Shown here: positions 39,964 through 51,106 of the stretch, piece by piece
Layout of the letters: the number at the start of each line of letters is the position of its first letter
Numbering within the stretch: position 1 is the stretch's first letter
From: Triplophysa rosa
Taxonomy: Eukaryota; Chordata; Actinopteri; Cypriniformes; Nemacheilidae
Assembly (NCBI RefSeq): GCF_024868665.1
Contig: NC_079891.1
Coordinates: forward strand, 35,293,822 to 35,357,821
Direction: 5' to 3'
DNA: 64,000 nt
Notes under the pieces: generated by a model
The model's input: the letters and a program-made list of their open reading frames with translations, nothing else
The model's database searches: none
Told to the model about the DNA's origin: nothing
Translations under genes and position numbers: made by a program

Positions 39964-40678
39964 CCCTGTTGAAAAAACAGCATATGCTGGTTTGTGCTGG
40001 TCCACAGCTGGTCAAACCAGCATCAAAACAAACCTAACCCAGCACATGCTGGTTAGGTATGTTTTGATGCTGGTTGGTGCTGGTTTAAGCTGGTCCTTAG
40101 CTGGTCAAACCAGCATCAAAACATACCTAACCCAGCACATGCTGGTTTGGTATGTTTTGATGCTGGTCCTTAGCTGGTCAAACCAGCATCAAAACATACC
40201 TAACCCAGCACATGCTGGTTTAGTATGTTTTGATGCTGGTCCATAGCTGGTCAAACCAGCATCAAAACATACCTAACCCAGCATATGCTGGTTTGGTATG
40301 TTTTGATGCTGGTTTGTGCTGGTTTAAGATGGTCATGTGCTGGTCCTTTGCTGGTCAAACCAGCATCAAAACATACCTAACCCAGCATATGCTGGTTTGG
40401 TATGTTTTGATGCTGGTTTGTGCTGGTTTAAGCTGGTCATGTGCTGGTCCTTAGCTGGTCAAACCAGCATCAAAACATACCTAACCCAGCACATGCTGGT
40501 TTGGTATGTTTTGATGCTGGTTTAAGCTGGTCAAACCAGCATCAAAACATACCTAACCCAGCACATGCTGGTTTGGTATGTTTTGATGCTGGTTTAAGCT
40601 GGTCATGTGCTGGTCCTTAGCTGGTCAAACCAGCATCAAAACATACCTAACCCAGCACATGCTGGTTTTTCAACAGGG
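39964..40678. mobile_element. Inverted-repeat element filled by a hairpin-forming satellite array
   Basis: Outer ends ccctgttgaaaaaacagca and tgctggtttttcaacaggg are inverted repeats. Inside, a unit with 'ggtcaaaccagcatcaaaac' and 'atacctaacccagcacatgc' followed by its own reverse complement ('tggtatgttttgatgctgg') recurs about eight times at spacings of 70-107 bp. Open frames across it are repeat artefacts. It lies in the probable 5' UTR intron of ythdc2. Confidence 0.88.
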
Positions 40679-41106
40679 GGGAGAGAACTGGCTTCATAAT
40701 GCATCTGATGAATAACTGAGATATAAAGTTTGTTTGTTTTATTCATTCTTAACACTGTATTCATGGCGAGAACCAGTCAATCCATACACGAGTCTGTTCT
40801 ACAAACAAGTCAATCCATACACAAGTTGGGGGCACAATTTTTGGGATCACTGAAATATAACGAGACTGATGTTAGCGATGCAGCTAAACAAAATGACTCA
40901 ATCCTCAAACACACACACACGACTGACACCCGCTTAAAGAACCCGATGGTCAGGAATATTCAGTGTTTTAATATAAACGATCATTAATGTTGTGTTTTGT
41001 GACAGAAATCTGAGGTGCGAGTCGTTGAGTCGCACGAGCATTATTAGCATCGGACACCGTTTATTTACAGCATCAGTTTTAATTGTTCCCTCAGGTAAAA
41101 TCTTAC

Positions 41107-41290
41107 TTGTTTGAGGTCTGTAAGGAGACCCGACGACGAAGGTAATGAGGAATTAAAGTATGTTCTTCTGTCACGGATGTTTGTGTTCGCCTGTCTGTCC
41201 AGAAACGAAACTGCGGCTGCGGACGGTGCACTCACGCAGCGGCTCTTTCTGCGCAATGCGCATGCGCGACAGCGCTGCACAGATCTACAA
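41107..41290 (-). promoter_or_regulatory. Probable ythdc2 promoter and non-coding first exon
   Basis: The ythdc2 ATG is preceded on the minus strand by a splice acceptor (ccatacag, then agtaaaATG), so the 5' UTR is split. The minus-strand donor caa|gtaaga ends at 41107. Just upstream is a perfect NRF1-type palindrome, tgcgcatgcgcg, at 41257-41268 in GC-rich sequence. Transcript start and exon extent are inferred. Confidence 0.5.
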
Positions 41291-41354
41291 ACTATCTTAC
41301 CGTCGTAAGGAGCGTCCCACTTGACTACAACATTAGCGCTGTGTTTGACGAAGC

Positions 41355-41935
41355 ATAGTTGGGCAATTCCGTGAAAATGTCAACTTACCATAAAAAATTT
41401 AACTTTTTACCAAAGGTTTTTACTATAATAACAGCACATATATTAACATTTGGTGGTTCAAGTACAAATGCGAGGTCTCTCTTCAATTTTTTAAAGCATT
41501 TGTTTTATTTTTAGTGCATGATTTTTCATAGTCAGGTGAGTGCCATTTTCAGGATTGTCACGTCCATAACGGTACACATTCCTCATAAATGGGTACATGA
41601 AAATTAAAATAAAGTAACTATTTGATGTTCTATAAAGAGGCATATCCCTTCTGCATTTGTTGGGTATAATTGCTTCAGGTTTGTACATTTTAATTCGCAG
41701 AAATCCTACAAAGTTTGTCGCCTCCCAAAAAAAACGTGTTCTTTTTTGTCGCATCCATAACACAGGTTTATTTCCCTTTTTTTACTAAAAACTTATGCAT
41801 AGACTGATATTTTTCTGATGTTTAAACTTTATCAACAAGGGTTTAGTAAAATATAAACAAATGGTTCAGTATATTGGTAACAAATACATTATCTGAGCGT
41901 TTTTATGTCACATCCATAACGCGGGAATTGCCCAC
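41355..41935. mobile_element. Non-autonomous element with 'gggcaattcc' inverted ends
   Basis: Left end 'ttgggcaattccgtgaaaatgt', right end 'cataacgcgggaattgcccac', with repeated internal 'catccataac' words. No transposase motif. Confidence 0.65.
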
Positions 41936-42632
41936 TTCACTTGTTAGAGCGATTGCTTTAACAAAGGTCACGAGTTTGATACCCAGGGATCTCTTTCACT
42001 TAAATATTGAATAACTTGTTTCAAGAACCATGTTTTACTTTCTTATTTCTCTGTTCTGATACTTTTTACTTATTCGTGCATATTTGTATATTTTATAAAC
42101 TGTGCATATAAATAAATATTTGATTTTGGATCATTTTCACTCATTGCAAATGTCAAAATCATGCTGATCGCAGAATCAAATATTGTAAACACAATCGTAC
42201 TTTCAACTCTCAGAATAAATCAAACTTTCATGAGATTCAATGATTTTATGTCATTTTTAGATACACGCTTTATAGATACAGTATAAAAATTGTTTAACTA
42301 AATAAAACATTAAGACATGTCTATACAGACAGATGTTGGATTTTATTGTTAAAATAGCTGTAGCTTAGTGTTGCACTAAAACTCACAAATATAGTCAAGA
42401 CCACTGGCGTCAAAAGAAATCTCAAAAAGAAGAAGTCTCTATTGTCACAACATCATTTTATTATTAAAAAGCACTAATAGATGGAAACTCATTTCATTAT
42501 AGACATTTAAATAGTCTCTGATTTCACAGAATTACCAGTGTCAACAAAGTAATGTAACTTCAATAAAGAGGATTCTACTATATACAGGTATTACAGTGTC
42601 TAGGTGTCCCATCAGACATCACGATGTTCATC
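41936..42632. other. ythdc2-gsc2 intergenic sequence and gsc2 3' region
   Basis: 41941-42000 is a tRNA-like SINE scrap ('ttagagcgattgctttaac', 'cgagtttgatacccaggga'). The rest is AT-rich; the end near 42400-42632 is probably the goosecoid-like 3' UTR. No other gene is seen. Confidence 0.45.
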
Positions 42633-43390
42633 TCAGTCACTATGAAGGACAGTTTTCCAGTCCCCTTGTGTGCGTATGCTGAACGGAAGCCGCTTCTGGC
42701 GTCTCCATTTGGCCCTTCGGTTCTTAAACCACACCTGAAGTAAACAAAACAAACATAGTAAACACAACAACACAAACACGGTGTCAGTACTGTTTGACTC
42801 AACACATCTAAAAACTGGCATATTGAAATGAAAAAGAAAAATATCATGTTTGAAATTAAAGCAATAAAACCGAGTTAAAGAAGAGTTCAGCCAAAAATGA
42901 CAGTTTCTCACCCCAATCTTGTATGCATAAGTATTTTGAGACAAGTTGAACATTAGTAAACAACAACTTTACATTTGGGCATGTTTGCCACACAATGACA
43001 TCATATGACTTGGAATATTACATAAATGTCACATGGAATACTTGCTTTCGAGCGCACTTAACTACTGATCATTTCAGTTGAATTCTTCCTGTAACATTTT
43101 GAAATGTCAAAAACAACATCTGGATTCAAGTGGATTAACGGTCTTGATGATGATTGTTGGAAGTCACCTCCACTCTCTCCTCTCGCAGGTGTGTCCGTTC
43201 AGCCAGCTGCTCTCGGGTGTTGATGTCCGGGTACTGGTTCTGTCTGAAGAGTTCCTCCAGAGCGTCCAGCTGGTCTTCTGTGAAGATGGTTCGATGGCGA
43301 CGAACTCTCCTCTGGATATGACTGTCTCCAGGTGAGCATGTTTCTGTCAGAATCCTCTTACTCCAAACAACATGACAACCTGAAGGATAG

Positions 43391-43427
<37 letters not shown>

Positions 43428-43534
43428 TATGTCTGGTTTATTATCTCCGTGGGGACAGTCCATAGGCGTATGGAGGTCCCCACCGGGATATACAAACATC
43501 AACGCACACACACACGCAGACACACACACACGCA

Positions 43535-43566
<32 letters not shown>

Positions 43567-44993
43567 CAGACACACACACAGTCACGCACACACACATACA
43601 CACACACACACGCACACACGCACGCACACATACATACACACACACACACACACACGCACAGCACGCACGCACACACACACACAGACACACACACACACAG
43701 TCACGCACACACACATACACACGCACACACGCACGCACGCACACATACATACGCACACACACACACACACACACGCACAGCACGCACGCACACACACACA
43801 CACACACCTTTTTAGGATCATAAAGACCTGTCTTTACATATGTGCGATATTGTGTTTAATGATATGCCATATAATATGTATTTTATTTAACAAAAATAAA
43901 AAAATGAATGTGTGGAAATTGTACAAAATCTTTTTCTTTAAAGGGACAGTTCACCCTTAAAATGAAAATTCTGTCATCATTTACTCATCCTCAAATTGTT
44001 TCAAACCTGTATCCATTTCTTTGTTCTGTTGAACACAAAGAAAGATATTTGGAAGAATGTGAGTAATTTTCAGTTCTGGGACATCATCCACTACCATAGT
44101 AGAAAAAAAATATTGTACATTGTATTTTTTTGTACTGTTGAACACAGAATGACAAAAAGTCCTTGGCCACCTTTGACCCAATGGTGTCCCAGAATTGAAA
44201 ATTGCTCACATTCTTCCAAATATCTCTCTCTGTGTTCAGCAGAACAAAGACATTTACACAGATTTGGAACAACTTGAGGGTGAGTAAATGAGGACAGAAT
44301 GATCATTTTTGGGTGAACTGTCCCTTTAAAAACATTAAAATAGACAAAACTAAAAGTAAATTGCACACACACGGAGTAATTTTTCTATTAAAGAAGTTTC
44401 TCTGATAGTTTGATTCAGGTTGTAAAATTCCCAGAAATAGACACCGTTTTAAAATGAGTTGCCATTCAACATTTCTGATCGTTTCGTGTCAGAAGGATTT
44501 GATGAGAAATGTTCAAGGTCCTACTGAGACTTTGAGCAAATGTGAGCACACTTTAAGATGATGTTAAAATCTCTTCTAGACGCAATTTGTAGACAAGTAA
44601 TTGTCGCTCAGTGGTACAGTGTTGTGTTAGAAGGTTGTGGGTTCGATCCTCAGGGAAAACACATACAAAAGTACAGATTGAATACACCGATAAAAGCGTC
44701 TGACGATGCATGTATGTAGAGAAGTGAAATAAAGGAGTCTTACTGGCAGCGGTGTGCAGAATCTCTCCACAGTGTGAACAACAGCAGCAGTTCATGCAGG
44801 TGTGCGCTCGGCCGTCCATTTGAATCACTGATTCATGATTCATTGCAGATTTCTCTCCACATGCTTCTAGAGTTGAGTAAGCGTTCTCCAGACTGGGAAT
44901 CTTGCTTCTGTCTGCGTTCTCAAAGGCGCCGTTTAGAATGCTGTCGATGGTGAAAGTAAAGCGTTTCTTGTCCGTGTACACGCCGGAGTCCAT
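42633..44993 (-). CDS. gsc2: Goosecoid-family homeobox protein, probably GSC2
   Basis: Predicted K50 paired-type homeodomain repressor. Three exons join in frame: 44993-44744, 43343-43168 and 42734-42633, for 175 residues. The start [10 protein letters not shown] is chosen because frames extending upstream run through a GT microsatellite. An eh1/GEH-like motif near the N-terminus (FTIDSILN) matches the Groucho-binding motif of Goosecoid. The homeodomain (about residues 95-155) has RRHRTIF at its start, [20 protein letters not shown] in the middle and [17 protein letters not shown] in helix 3, with Lys at position 50. The intron inside helix 3 (VE|VW) matches goosecoid genes. [11 protein letters not shown] and FRQNQYPD are closer to GSC2 than GSC; the symbol rests on that and could be another goosecoid paralogue. 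The exon 2 acceptor could instead be 16 bp further in. Confidence 0.88.
43388..43808. repeat. Long (CA)n/(CACG)n array in gsc2-like intron 1
   Basis: Over 300 bp of CA and CACG units, in two blocks around a short unique piece (43433-43500). Within it a roughly 135-bp unit (for example 'cacagtcacgcacacacacatacacac') repeats. Open frames on both strands here are pure low-complexity. Confidence 0.97.
43940..44328. mobile_element. Angel-type inverted-repeat MITE (copy 2)
   Basis: Starts aaagggacagttcacccttaaa and ends atttttgggtgaactgtcccttt; internal words 'gttgaacacaaagaaagata' shared with 46145 and 47283. Confidence 0.88.
44600..44730 (+). mobile_element. tRNA-derived SINE relic beside gsc2-like exon 1
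   Basis: A tRNA-like head with 'gctcagtggtacagtgttg' and B-box 'gggttcgatcctc', then a short tail containing 'gataaaagcgtctgacgatg', the common fish SINE tail word. It lies 14 bp beyond the exon 1 donor. Confidence 0.6.
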
Positions 44994-45091
44994 GCTGCCA
45001 GTTTTGTTGGTGCATTTGTGACTGCATTTGAGCCGAATGCTTTTGCTTTGGAGGTGAACACCTTCATATAGAGAAGGATTTCTCTGCGTAC

Positions 45092-45095
<4 letters not shown>

Positions 45096-45139
<44 letters not shown>
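45096..45139. repeat. (GT)n microsatellite upstream of the gsc2-like start
   Basis: About 22 GT units, 100-145 bp upstream of the gsc2-like ATG (minus strand), probably in its promoter or 5' UTR. Confidence 0.95.
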
Positions 45140-45140
<1 letters not shown>

Positions 45141-46144
45141 AAACCCCCATTTACCGAATAGATTAAACGGAAGGAGACAAAACATAATCCCCCTATAGAG
45201 GCCAAGCGGAGAAAAAAAGTGGCAGAAAAAATCCCAGATAATCTGGGCAGTTTTGTGAAGGTGTTAGTGAGAACAGGAGATTCGGGTAATCTGACTTTGG
45301 CTGACAGAAAATCTGATTTCACTGTATCAAATGAGATGTACAGAGACCCTGAAATCCTCATTGTTGTACTAAAAGATCAATTGGCGGCATTATGGGATCG
45401 GACTGGGTCGTCCAGGAGCTTTATCATTTCCTTGTGCATTTACATGAGATTAATCACTGCTTATTACATCTTTTATTTATTGAATGTACCTCCATGCCAT
45501 TTTACTACGACCAAAAAAAATCCATGTTGGACGACTACAAAATTGTAATGCAAATGCTTCATGAATTTTAAGATCAAGTTGATCCAAATCGCTGAGAAAT
45601 TGTGTCAGTGACCGTTGACTGAATCTGATTTGCAATGCATTGAGAGTTCCAGATGTAATTTATGATCCTTATATCGTTATTCGAAGCCCGTGGACAGATG
45701 TTAAGCGATGTCCTGACACTGTCTTATCACCCGGGCACACATTCACATCTCATTTTGGACAAAAAGTCACCAAGAGGCAAAGCTATTGTACACGCTCTAT
45801 TCACTCTCGACAAATCCCCTGTAATCATACAAGTCTATATAAATGTTTTTCATCAAGGAATTAATGGATTTTCAAAATCTGTCTAAAGCCACACAGATAC
45901 GGAGGATAAAAGCAGATAGAAATAAACAGCGTCCGTCTGGTTTGCCCGTATCGCTTGCGTTTTATTAAGATTATGGTTTTAAGTGGCGTGATCACTGATA
46001 AATCATGAAAATTCATTTAAACCATCTGATATTCCTGTTCATCAAAAAACAAAACCGTGCTATTTTACACACTACACTGTGCATTCTTAACTTCTCTTTG
46101 GTTCTTTTTCACTTTCATTCTTTCAGACAATTATTTTTACAGTT

Positions 46145-46604
46145 TAAAGTGATATTTCACCCAAAAATGAAAATTCTGTCATCATTTCTGTCACCCTCAT
46201 GTCATTTCATACCGGTTAAAATTGAAAAAATATATATTTTTATTTTCATTATATAAAAATATTACATATAAAAAGATATTTGGAAGAATGTTGGCAATTT
46301 TCAATTCTGTGGTATAATTGACTTCCACGGGACAAATTAAATGGTAGTCAAAGGTGCCCTAGAACTCTTTCTGTTCCTAAATTCTTCAAAATATCTCACT
46401 TTGTGTTCAACAGAACCACAAAATATACAGTATTTTTCTTCCTACTATGTTAGTGGATGATGTCACAGAACTGAAAATGGCTGACATTCTTACAAATATC
46501 CTTCATTGTGTTTAACAGAACAAAGACATTTATACAGGTTTGAAACAACCCGAGGGTGAGTAAATGATGACAGAATTTTCATTTTTGGGTGAACTGTCCC
46601 TTTA
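46145..46604. mobile_element. Angel-type inverted-repeat MITE (copy 3)
   Basis: Starts aaagtgatatttcacccaaa and ends atttttgggtgaactgtcccttt; internal 'aagatatttggaagaatgtt' shared with other copies. The left arm is more diverged than the right. Confidence 0.85.
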
Positions 46605-47282
46605 AAATGTCAAAATAACATCCCTCATGTTTTATACACTGAAAGCTACTTTGAAACAGAGAAGTGCTTTACAAATGAAATAGATTTGAACTCAATTTCA
46701 ATGTCATAACTGTCCATATCTATCGTGGACCACTGATACCATACAACTATTACGCTTTATTGAAAGCTTTCTGAACAAACAGAAATGAATTGAAACAGTT
46801 TTTTGCACCTATCTTCTTTGCCGTCGCTCCAAGTTTGTGTTCTGATGCAGATGACAAATCCATTGTATGAATTTCTTTTTCTGTGATAAACAACACGGAC
46901 GGTCAATCTAAAACACCTGCAATTATTCTAGTGTTTTGCCAATGTTCTCAAACTGGATACAAATAAACTTCACAAGAGCTAAATTTGAAATGTGTTTTTA
47001 ATGAATGGGTTGAGCTCTAGACACATAGTTCCTGCTTTGTTGACTTTTATTCTAATAACAAAATGAGAAGGTGAATAATTCACTTTAAACGAATGATATG
47101 AACCCAACAGTTGGGTTTACATAAACCTATTGGATCCAAATGGGGACAAAATATTTTGCTCTCTCATTTGTAAGTCACTTTGGATCAAATAAATCTATAT
47201 TCTAAATGAATATGTAATGGATTTATCCAAATTTCACCTAACCATTGAAACAAGGCAGCATTTTATAGCGTATGGGATCATT

Positions 47283-47673
47283 AAAGGGACAGGTCACCCA
47301 AAAATGAAAATTCTGTCATCATTTACTCACCCTCAGGTTGTTTCAAACCTGTATACATTTCTTTGTTCTTTTAAACACAAAGAAAGATATTTGTAAGAAT
47401 GTCAGCAATTTTCAGTTCTGGGACATCATCAAAAATATTGTATCTTTTGTTGAACACAAAGTGAGATATTTTGAAGAACTTAGGAAAACAGTTCTGGGCA
47501 CCTTTCATTTTTCCTATTATGGCAGTCAATGATGTTCCAGAACTGAAAATTGCAAACATTTTGGCGAATATCTTTCTCTGTGTTCATCAGAACAAACAAA
47601 GTAATTTATACATTAATAATAATGTATAAATGTATACATGAATTAAAAGTAATTTTTGGGTGAATTCACTTTA
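47283..47673. mobile_element. Angel-type inverted-repeat MITE (copy 4)
   Basis: Starts aaagggacaggtcacccaaa; the right arm is decayed ('atttttgggtgaattcacttt'). Internal words shared with copies 2 and 3. Confidence 0.82.
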
Positions 47674-48091
47674 ATGAAACATTTTTTATGAATCAACAAT
47701 GTTTCTTAATAAAAGATAACAGGACTACTTCGTTCAGTTTTCTGTTTGCCTTTTACTTTTCAGCAGTATTGTACATCCACGCTTTCCATGAAAATGTCAA
47801 AAACTGACATAAATGCATGAAGTAGCTGTTTGCGTCAAGACATTTCGCATTGTTTTACAAAACGGGGTGTGTTAACCAATAAAGAATAAAACAAAACCAA
47901 GACAAGCACTTAAACGCACCAAATGAATACTGTAGTTGCTGCATTCAAATATCAACAGAAATAAAGCATTTCATGAACGATTTCATTATAAAAGACGAAG
48001 AGAAGTATTTTTTAGAAGATACACCTTTTTCTGTTTGATGGGAAAGGGAAAAAATGCCCGACTTTCTGAAAGAGGCTGGAAAAACACAAGG

Positions 48092-48243
48092 GTTCACTCA
48101 TCTTTGAATTCAGCATCAAACATGAGCTGCTGGATCTTCATTTTAACGGCGGCTCTCTTCTGCGGCGTCAGTCGTTTCAGGGCGGGGACGTAACTCAAGA
48201 GAAACAGCTCGTCTTCATCTAGAGCTCTGTCAAGAGCTGGTTT
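48092..48243 (-). repeat. 152-bp block identical to 50955-51106
   Basis: Covers the stop codon and the BESS-coding 3' end of copy A. Reading base by base I find no difference from the copy B block; similarity breaks sharply at both sides. Confidence 0.93.
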
Positions 48244-49955
48244 TTGGGAGGCTGGCTCTTTCTCTGCCATCTTTCCGTTGATGTTTGCTGCGAGCAGAGC
48301 GGGAGCAGTGTTCGTTTTGATGGGGATTTGCTGTGAAGGTGAAGCCGAAGCTGGCGAGACCTTCAGCCCGGGAGGCAGACCGGTGACCAAAGGGACGAGT
48401 TGGGTCATCTGCGGGACCTGTTTGATGGGGGCGAGCTGGGTCACAATAGACAGGGGCAGCTGTGACAGTGGATTTAACTGAGCTGTAATATTGGGTTTGA
48501 GCTGAGGAGACATCAAAGGCTTTGTCTCCGGGATATTTGACATGAAATCCTTCGTGTCTTCTGACTTCGGTTTGCTTCGCTTTGGCCCTTCAGACTTCGA
48601 ATCGGCAGCCTTTGACTTTTTCAGACTCGACTCGAGAGGCTTTGAATCGCCACCGCTGGACTCGTCGAGCGACTCATCGTGTGAGTCCTGACCGCTTCCG
48701 GCGCCCTCATCCAGCTCATCTGGACCTTCTGCGTCATTGTGACGCTTTCTCTTTCTGATGTGAGCATCCAGAAATGAGAGGGCTTCTCTGTGAGGCCAGA
48801 AGTGCAGGCGACGGCCACCTTGTTCCTTTCCGAGTTTGCACAGTCGCCTCTCTCTGATGTACCTGTCCCTTATAGTCTTCCATCTTCTTTTGCATTCCAC
48901 CACTGCATGGAAAAAGATTTCAAATCAATTCTAAATAGTAACACAAAATACGCAAAAATCCATAAAGAGTCATTTCATCGTTCAGGAAATTTACTTTTGC
49001 CTGCAAATTATGTTGAAATTTAATTTCTAAGTAAAGAATGCAATATAGAAGCGTTTGCACCAACTGCATATACACAAAGTCGATGATTTTTTAATACAAA
49101 AAGCTTGCTTTTCTCTTTTTATATTTTGGATGGTTATTCAATTTGAGTGCTTTTCCTTCCCCTGCGATTACAAAAACATCTAGCATTATAAGGAATAACA
49201 TGTTGTAGCATTCTTTTTCAATCACAAAACAAAATCTACATTATTCCGAATAGGTCGATTATTATTCATTTTTCAATATTTCAGTATCTTAAAACTTACA
49301 ACAAGTGTTATTCCACCACAATACAAATAAAGTTACACGACAAGAATAAAATAGGGAAAAATCCCCTTTCCATGATATCCAATGATAGTCATGCTTGCGA
49401 TCCCAAAATAATCTCACACTTTTGGATTAGTCAATCAGACTGTCGTACAAGCAACATACCGTTTAAAATAAAATGCCTGAACCTTTAACATCAGAAACGC
49501 CAATATAAAGCTTAATTCGTGTTTTAGACGCACAGTTATTGCGCACGATACGCAATGTCTAACAGCAAACAAAAACGCGTCACATCTACACCGCGAGCAA
49601 CGCGTCAGACTAAACGCTGCCATTAATCACAAATCTGTCTCCATTATAACACACTACAGACAGTTCATTCTGCAACTGGGTGCGTTTTAGTTCGCCTTTA
49701 GCAGAACAAAAGCTTCATAATGTCGAATTAAAAGCATCAAGTGGATCAAAGTGTATTAAAGTAACTGTTTTCAAGACAAACGCTTCGCATCCGAACGCGC
49801 GTAATGTTGACGCACTGACCGGAGAGCCCGACAGACGCGGCGACCTCCCGCCACGCTTTCGCCCTCCTCTCTGAGCTCCGGTAATCGTGAAACGACACGT
49901 TATACAGCACCGGGTACGCGTACACGCTCTGGATTAATTTCTCCACCACGGCCAT
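48094..49955 (-). CDS. MADF-BESS domain protein (copy A)
   Basis: MADF domains are Myb/SANT-like DNA-binding folds; BESS motifs mediate protein contacts. Together they mark sequence-specific transcription regulators. Two exons join in frame: 49955-49820 and 48902-48094, for 314 residues. The MADF domain is split: exon 1 has LIQSVYAYPVLYN and KAWREVAASVGLS, exon 2 continues VVECKRRWKTIRDRYIRERR and LHFWPHREALSFLD. The middle is acidic/serine-rich (HDESLDESSGGD), then proline/leucine-rich with spaced 'QL.P' units. The C-terminal BESS-like motif is DEDELFLLSYVPALKRLTPQ followed by KRAAVKMKIQQLMFD. The start MAVVEKL is chosen because the paralogue aligns from the same Met; a Met three codons upstream is also possible. 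I do not recognise a named orthologue. Confidence 0.87.
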
Positions 49956-50956
49956 TGAGTTCATCGAGTCGCTGCTGAGACGCGTCGAGCGGAACGCACT
50001 GCCGGAATCACACGGGCGCGTCAAAAGCGCGCGACTCGCGTCTCTTCAGCACGAGCGCAACGTCATGGCGGCAATTTTAACCAATCGAATGTCGCGGAAG
50101 GCGGGACTAGCCGGAGCGTCGCGTCATGAATAGAAAATACAAGCGTCAGTCAAAATGTCTTTGACGCTGGTATATCCGTCGACGAACAGACAAATAAACG
50201 GAAATTAAATAATAATATTTGAGCATTTAAATATATATATTTATCGTGACTTCAAGAAATCCAAATCAATCAAAACTTTTTATATTTCTTTATCGTCAGT
50301 GTTTTACACTTGGTCTCTTGTTATTTTATCAAGCAGCTTCTTGACGTCTCATCCTGAGATGCTTTTCAAACGCTTCTGAAGAAATTCACATCTAGTTTGA
50401 ACTCTCGGTCAAAGTCATATATTTCAAAAACAACACTTAACAACATAAAAACACTTTCTAAAATACATTTGGAACACAGGGATAATGTGAATGCATGTAC
50501 ATTCTGGAGAACACAAAATCTCTCAGTTTTACTTGTTTAAACTTCTTTAAAACAACCGTAAATCGGTCTGATTGTCTCTTTTTATGTTCCTATGCACAAA
50601 ATGTTACCTGTTACAAAACTAGCAAATAAATATAACTGATAAATGCATATAAAGTTGTGATATAAAGTCGCACTAAAACAATTAATGTTGTGAAATACAT
50701 TTATGCACCATTAAAGAACTACCAAAACTTAGCCATTCTGAGAACAACACAAACAGAACTCAAAGTTGTGGCTTTGAAATGTCTTTACACTACCTTTGAT
50801 GCAATCGTGGTTTTACACACATAAAGCATCTTTTAAATAATTTTGTTAAAAAACATGCAGAAAAATATTAGGGGGGATACAATGTTCAGTAAAATATCTC
50901 AACCTTAAATGTACATTCAGTCAGTCAGTAAAATGAAAACAGTCTCACGCAACAGT
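49956..50956. other. Region between the two MADF-BESS genes
   Basis: GC-rich for the first 170 bp (probable copy A promoter, with 'catggcggcaattttaac' near 50064), then AT-rich sequence that probably includes the copy B 3' UTR. No gene seen. Confidence 0.5.
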
Positions 50957-51106
50957 TCACTCATCTTTGAATTCAGCATCAAACATGAGCTGCTGGATCT
51001 TCATTTTAACGGCGGCTCTCTTCTGCGGCGTCAGTCGTTTCAGGGCGGGGACGTAACTCAAGAGAAACAGCTCGTCTTCATCTAGAGCTCTGTCAAGAGC
51101 TGGTTT
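50955..51106 (-). repeat. 152-bp block identical to 48092-48243
   Basis: Same sequence as in copy A, including silent codon positions. See the finding on gene conversion. Confidence 0.93.

Larger units (their letters stand above)
44994..48093. other. gsc2-MADF intergenic region
   Basis: A GT microsatellite near the gsc2-like start, a unique stretch at about 45180-46130 without a recognisable gene, and two Angel-type MITEs (separate entries). The last stretch (47680-48093) is probably the 3' UTR of the first MADF-BESS gene. Confidence 0.5.

Noticed and set aside
39950..40525. CRISPR-like array or repeat protein
   Set aside because: The units are variable, self-complementary and bounded by transposon-like inverted ends in a fish intron.
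43332..43823. Long open frames on both strands full of His/Thr or Cys/Val
   Set aside because: They are translations of the CA/CACG microsatellite and have no unique sequence.
42633..44993. Fish-specific dharma/bozozok gene
   Set aside because: The homeodomain is far closer to goosecoid/GSC2 as I recall those families, although only a tree can settle it.
44994..45361. Longer N-terminal starts for the gsc2-like protein
   Set aside because: The upstream frame runs through a GT repeat and stray sequence; [10 protein letters not shown] directly before the eh1 motif is the natural start.
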